Shown: positions 5,140 to 6,944 of the stretch, in pieces | Position numbering within the stretch: the first letter of the stretch is position 1 | How the letters are laid out: each line of letters begins with the position of its first letter | From: Aquimarina sp. | GTDB taxonomy: Bacteria; Bacteroidota; Bacteroidia; Flavobacteriales; Flavobacteriaceae | Length of the DNA stretch: 6,944 bases | Assembly: GCA_011524575.1 (NCBI GenBank) | Contig: WTKB01000159.1 | Location: forward strand, 1-6,944 | Direction: 5' to 3' | Translations under genes and position numbers: made by a program | Notes under the pieces: generated by a model | Seen by the model: only the letters and a program-made list of their open reading frames with translations | Databases searched by the model: none | What the model was told of the DNA's origin: nothing

Positions 5140-6924
5140 TTAATGAATACCGTGCATTAAACGTTTTAAAAAGGGATGTAGCAAAGCTACTAAAACCCCT
5201 GAAGCTATAGGTACAATTGTAAAAATTAAAAAGAAAGTAGTCATGTCGTAGGTAGCCGTTACCTCTTCAATCTTACCTCCTAAAGAACCTGCTATTTTAT
5301 TTCCTATAGCAATGGCTAAATACCACATTCCAAACATAAAACCAATCATACGGGTAGGTACCAATTTACTCACCTGTGACAAGCCTACTGGAGATAAACA
5401 TAACTCGCCTAGTGTATGAAACAAATAAGCTAAAATCAACCATATCATACTTATAGAAGCTGTTTTTGCCCCCTGTGGAATGGCTAAAGAACCAAAAGCT
5501 AAAAAACCAAAACCAACCCCCAAAAGAATAAGTCCGAGGGCATATTTATACGCGGAACTTGGATTATAACTACTCTCCCACCACTTAGAAAAATAAGAAG
5601 CAAAAGCTATAATAAAAAAGGAATTCAAAATACTAAACCACGACACTGTTACCTCAACAACATCAGAACTAAAGTCACGATAAAGCATCCATACAGAAAG
5701 TCCCCATAGCCCTAAAAAACTACCACCAAGTACCAAATTAGAAACTCTAATCTGTGCCCATGTTTGTAATTTAAGTTTAAAAAACACCCATGTCAAAATA
5801 ACCAATGGCCCAAGAGTAAGTAAGGTATTGACGATTTTAAAAACAACTGCAGAAGTTCCCTCTAGAGTTCTATTCGTAAAATCTCTTGCAAACAGCACTA
5901 AAGAAGTTGCTCCTTGTTCAAAAGCCATCCAGAAAAAAACCGTAAAAACAGCAAAAATAACTAATGATAACATCCGATCTCGAACGATAGCCGAATATCT
6001 AAATATCCTACTAAAAGTTAAAAGCAAGAATAATACCAAACCGACAAGTACAATTTGTATAGGTCCTGAAATTTCAGAATTTAAAAAAGAAATCCCATTT
6101 TCTGGAAGAAGATGTATACCAGCAATTTTTGAACTAGGATCATTAAATAAGTATAACAAACCAATCACACTGGTAATTACTATAAGTACTTTATCTAACT
6201 TTGTGAAGACATTAGGAGTATCGTTTTGTTCATCTGATGTATGAGCACTTATCTTTTGATCGTTTAATTCTTTTGGAGATTTACCGAAATCTCCAAAAAG
6301 TGGTGTGGCAAGCCAGAATTGTAAAGAACCTATCAACATAAAAATTCCTGCTAAACCAAATCCATACGCCCAACCCAAATGTTCGGATAAATACCCACAC
6401 AAAAGCATTCCAAAAAATGCTCCTGCATTAACTCCCATATAAAAAATGGTAAATGCACCATCTTTTTTATCAGGAAGATGTGCATACATCTGTGATACAA
6501 TAGAAGTCATATTCGGTTTAAAAAAACCCGTACCTATTACCAATAAAAGTAATCCTAAATACAAGGAAATTTCCGTTTCAAAAGCCATAGAAACATGCCC
6601 CAATGTCATAATGAGTGCTCCTATGACTACTGCTACCCGATACCCTGTATATTTATCTGCAATAATACCTCCTAAAATTGGTGTGAGATACAATAAACCT
6701 GCATAAGTTCCAAAAAGAGCTCCTGCATTCTCAGAGGTCCACCCCCATCCAGGAAAAGGAACTTGATCGGACTTTACTACTGCCATAGTTAAAAAATTAA
6801 CCAATAAAATTCGCATTCCATAAAAAGAAAAACGTTCCCACATTTCAGTGAAAAAGAGTACGAATAGACCTGAGGGATGCCCAAGAACATTCTTTTGACC
6901 AGCGATTAGTGCTTTTGAAGACAT
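5140..6924 (-). CDS. POT/PTR2 family proton-dependent oligopeptide transporter
   Basis: This 594-residue inner-membrane transporter should couple proton entry to uptake of di- and tripeptides. The family motif ExxERFxxYG is present as EMWERFSFYG (27-36). The MFS loop motif GGIIADKYTGYR lies at 85-96, FFKPN with the conserved lysine K137 at 134-138, and the PTR2 signature (FTIFYMGVNAGAF) at 158-170. FEQG (335-338) and GELCLSPVGLS (506-516) mark the second half. A hydrophilic loop (about 212-243) separates the halves. Hydrophobic segments at about 246-262 and 287-305 fit the extra HA/HB helices of bacterial members. At 594 residues it is longer than the common size of about 500, partly through an extracytoplasmic loop (262-286). 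An in-frame TAA (complement of 6937-6939) fixes the start. Substrate specificity within the family is not determined. The promoter lies beyond the window edge. Confidence 0.94.
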   Translation of the reverse strand: MSSKALIAGQKNVLGHPSGLFVLFFTEMWERFSFYGMRILLVNFLTMAVVKSDQVPFPGWGWTSENAGALFGTYAGLLYLTPILGGIIADKYTGYRVAVVIGALIMTLGHVSMAFETEISLYLGLLLLVIGTGFFKPNMTSIVSQMYAHLPDKKDGAFTIFYMGVNAGAFFGMLLCGYLSEHLGWAYGFGLAGIFMLIGSLQFWLATPLFGDFGKSPKELNDQKISAHTSDEQNDTPNVFTKLDKVLIVITSVIGLLYLFNDPSSKIAGIHLLPENGISFLNSEISGPIQIVLVGLVLFLLLTFSRIFRYSAIVRDRMLSLVIFAVFTVFFWMAFEQGATSLVLFARDFTNRTLEGTSAVVFKIVNTLLTLGPLVILTWVFFKLKLQTWAQIRVSNLVLGGSFLGLWGLSVWMLYRDFSSDVVEVTVSWFSILNSFFIIAFASYFSKWWESSYNPSSAYKYALGLILLGVGFGFLAFGSLAIPQGAKTASISMIWLILAYLFHTLGELCLSPVGLSQVSKLVPTRMIGFMFGMWYLAIAIGNKIAGSLGGKIEEVTATYDMTTFFLIFTIVPIASGVLVALLHPFLKRLMHGIH

Positions 6925-6944
6925 ACTTATAAATTCTTAAAAAA

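Noticed and set aside
5828..6244. 138-codon plus-strand open frame opposite the POT transporter
   Set aside because: It is antisense to a well-supported transporter, and its translation has no recognisable family features. The same applies to the open frame at 6446-6706.

Overview
This looks like an ordinary chromosomal stretch from a low-GC member of the Bacteroidota, most likely a flavobacterium. The support is a strongly AT-rich sequence with poor Shine-Dalgarno sequences, a yicC-gmk-nadD cluster, a ComEC whose C-terminal domain lacks the metallo-beta-lactamase motif, and a secreted thioredoxin-like protein with a GVQAQ-type signal peptide. I infer the lineage from these protein features and cannot name a genus.

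Layout. Positions 1-61 hold a strong hairpin plus T-rich tract just upstream of the first gene. A tight plus-strand cluster follows: yicC (YicC/YloC-family RNase), gmk (guanylate kinase) and nadD (nicotinate-nucleotide adenylyltransferase, TTG start), with gaps of 5 and 6 bases. Next is a 328-base non-coding gap (2101-2428). It contains a 156-bp fold-back element that looks like a MITE, lying between two inverted copies of a short repeat. Then comes plus-strand comEC (DNA-uptake channel), which converges on a minus-strand pair: a secreted thioredoxin-fold protein and, upstream of it on that strand, a proton-dependent oligopeptide (POT) transporter.

Function. The first three genes are core housekeeping: RNA turnover, GMP to GDP, and NAD synthesis. 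comEC would move single-stranded DNA across the inner membrane. The POT transporter and the thioredoxin-like protein are 32 bases apart and probably share a transcript; any functional link between them is inference.

I do not see an undescribed multi-gene system. The most interesting structure is the repeat set around comEC. One motif, CTTTGAAATCACT, occurs three times: at both edges of the fold-back element and again across the comEC stop codon, where it fills the gap between comEC and the convergent gene. comEC is therefore bracketed by a perfect 19-bp inverted pair and also by a perfect 20-bp direct pair.
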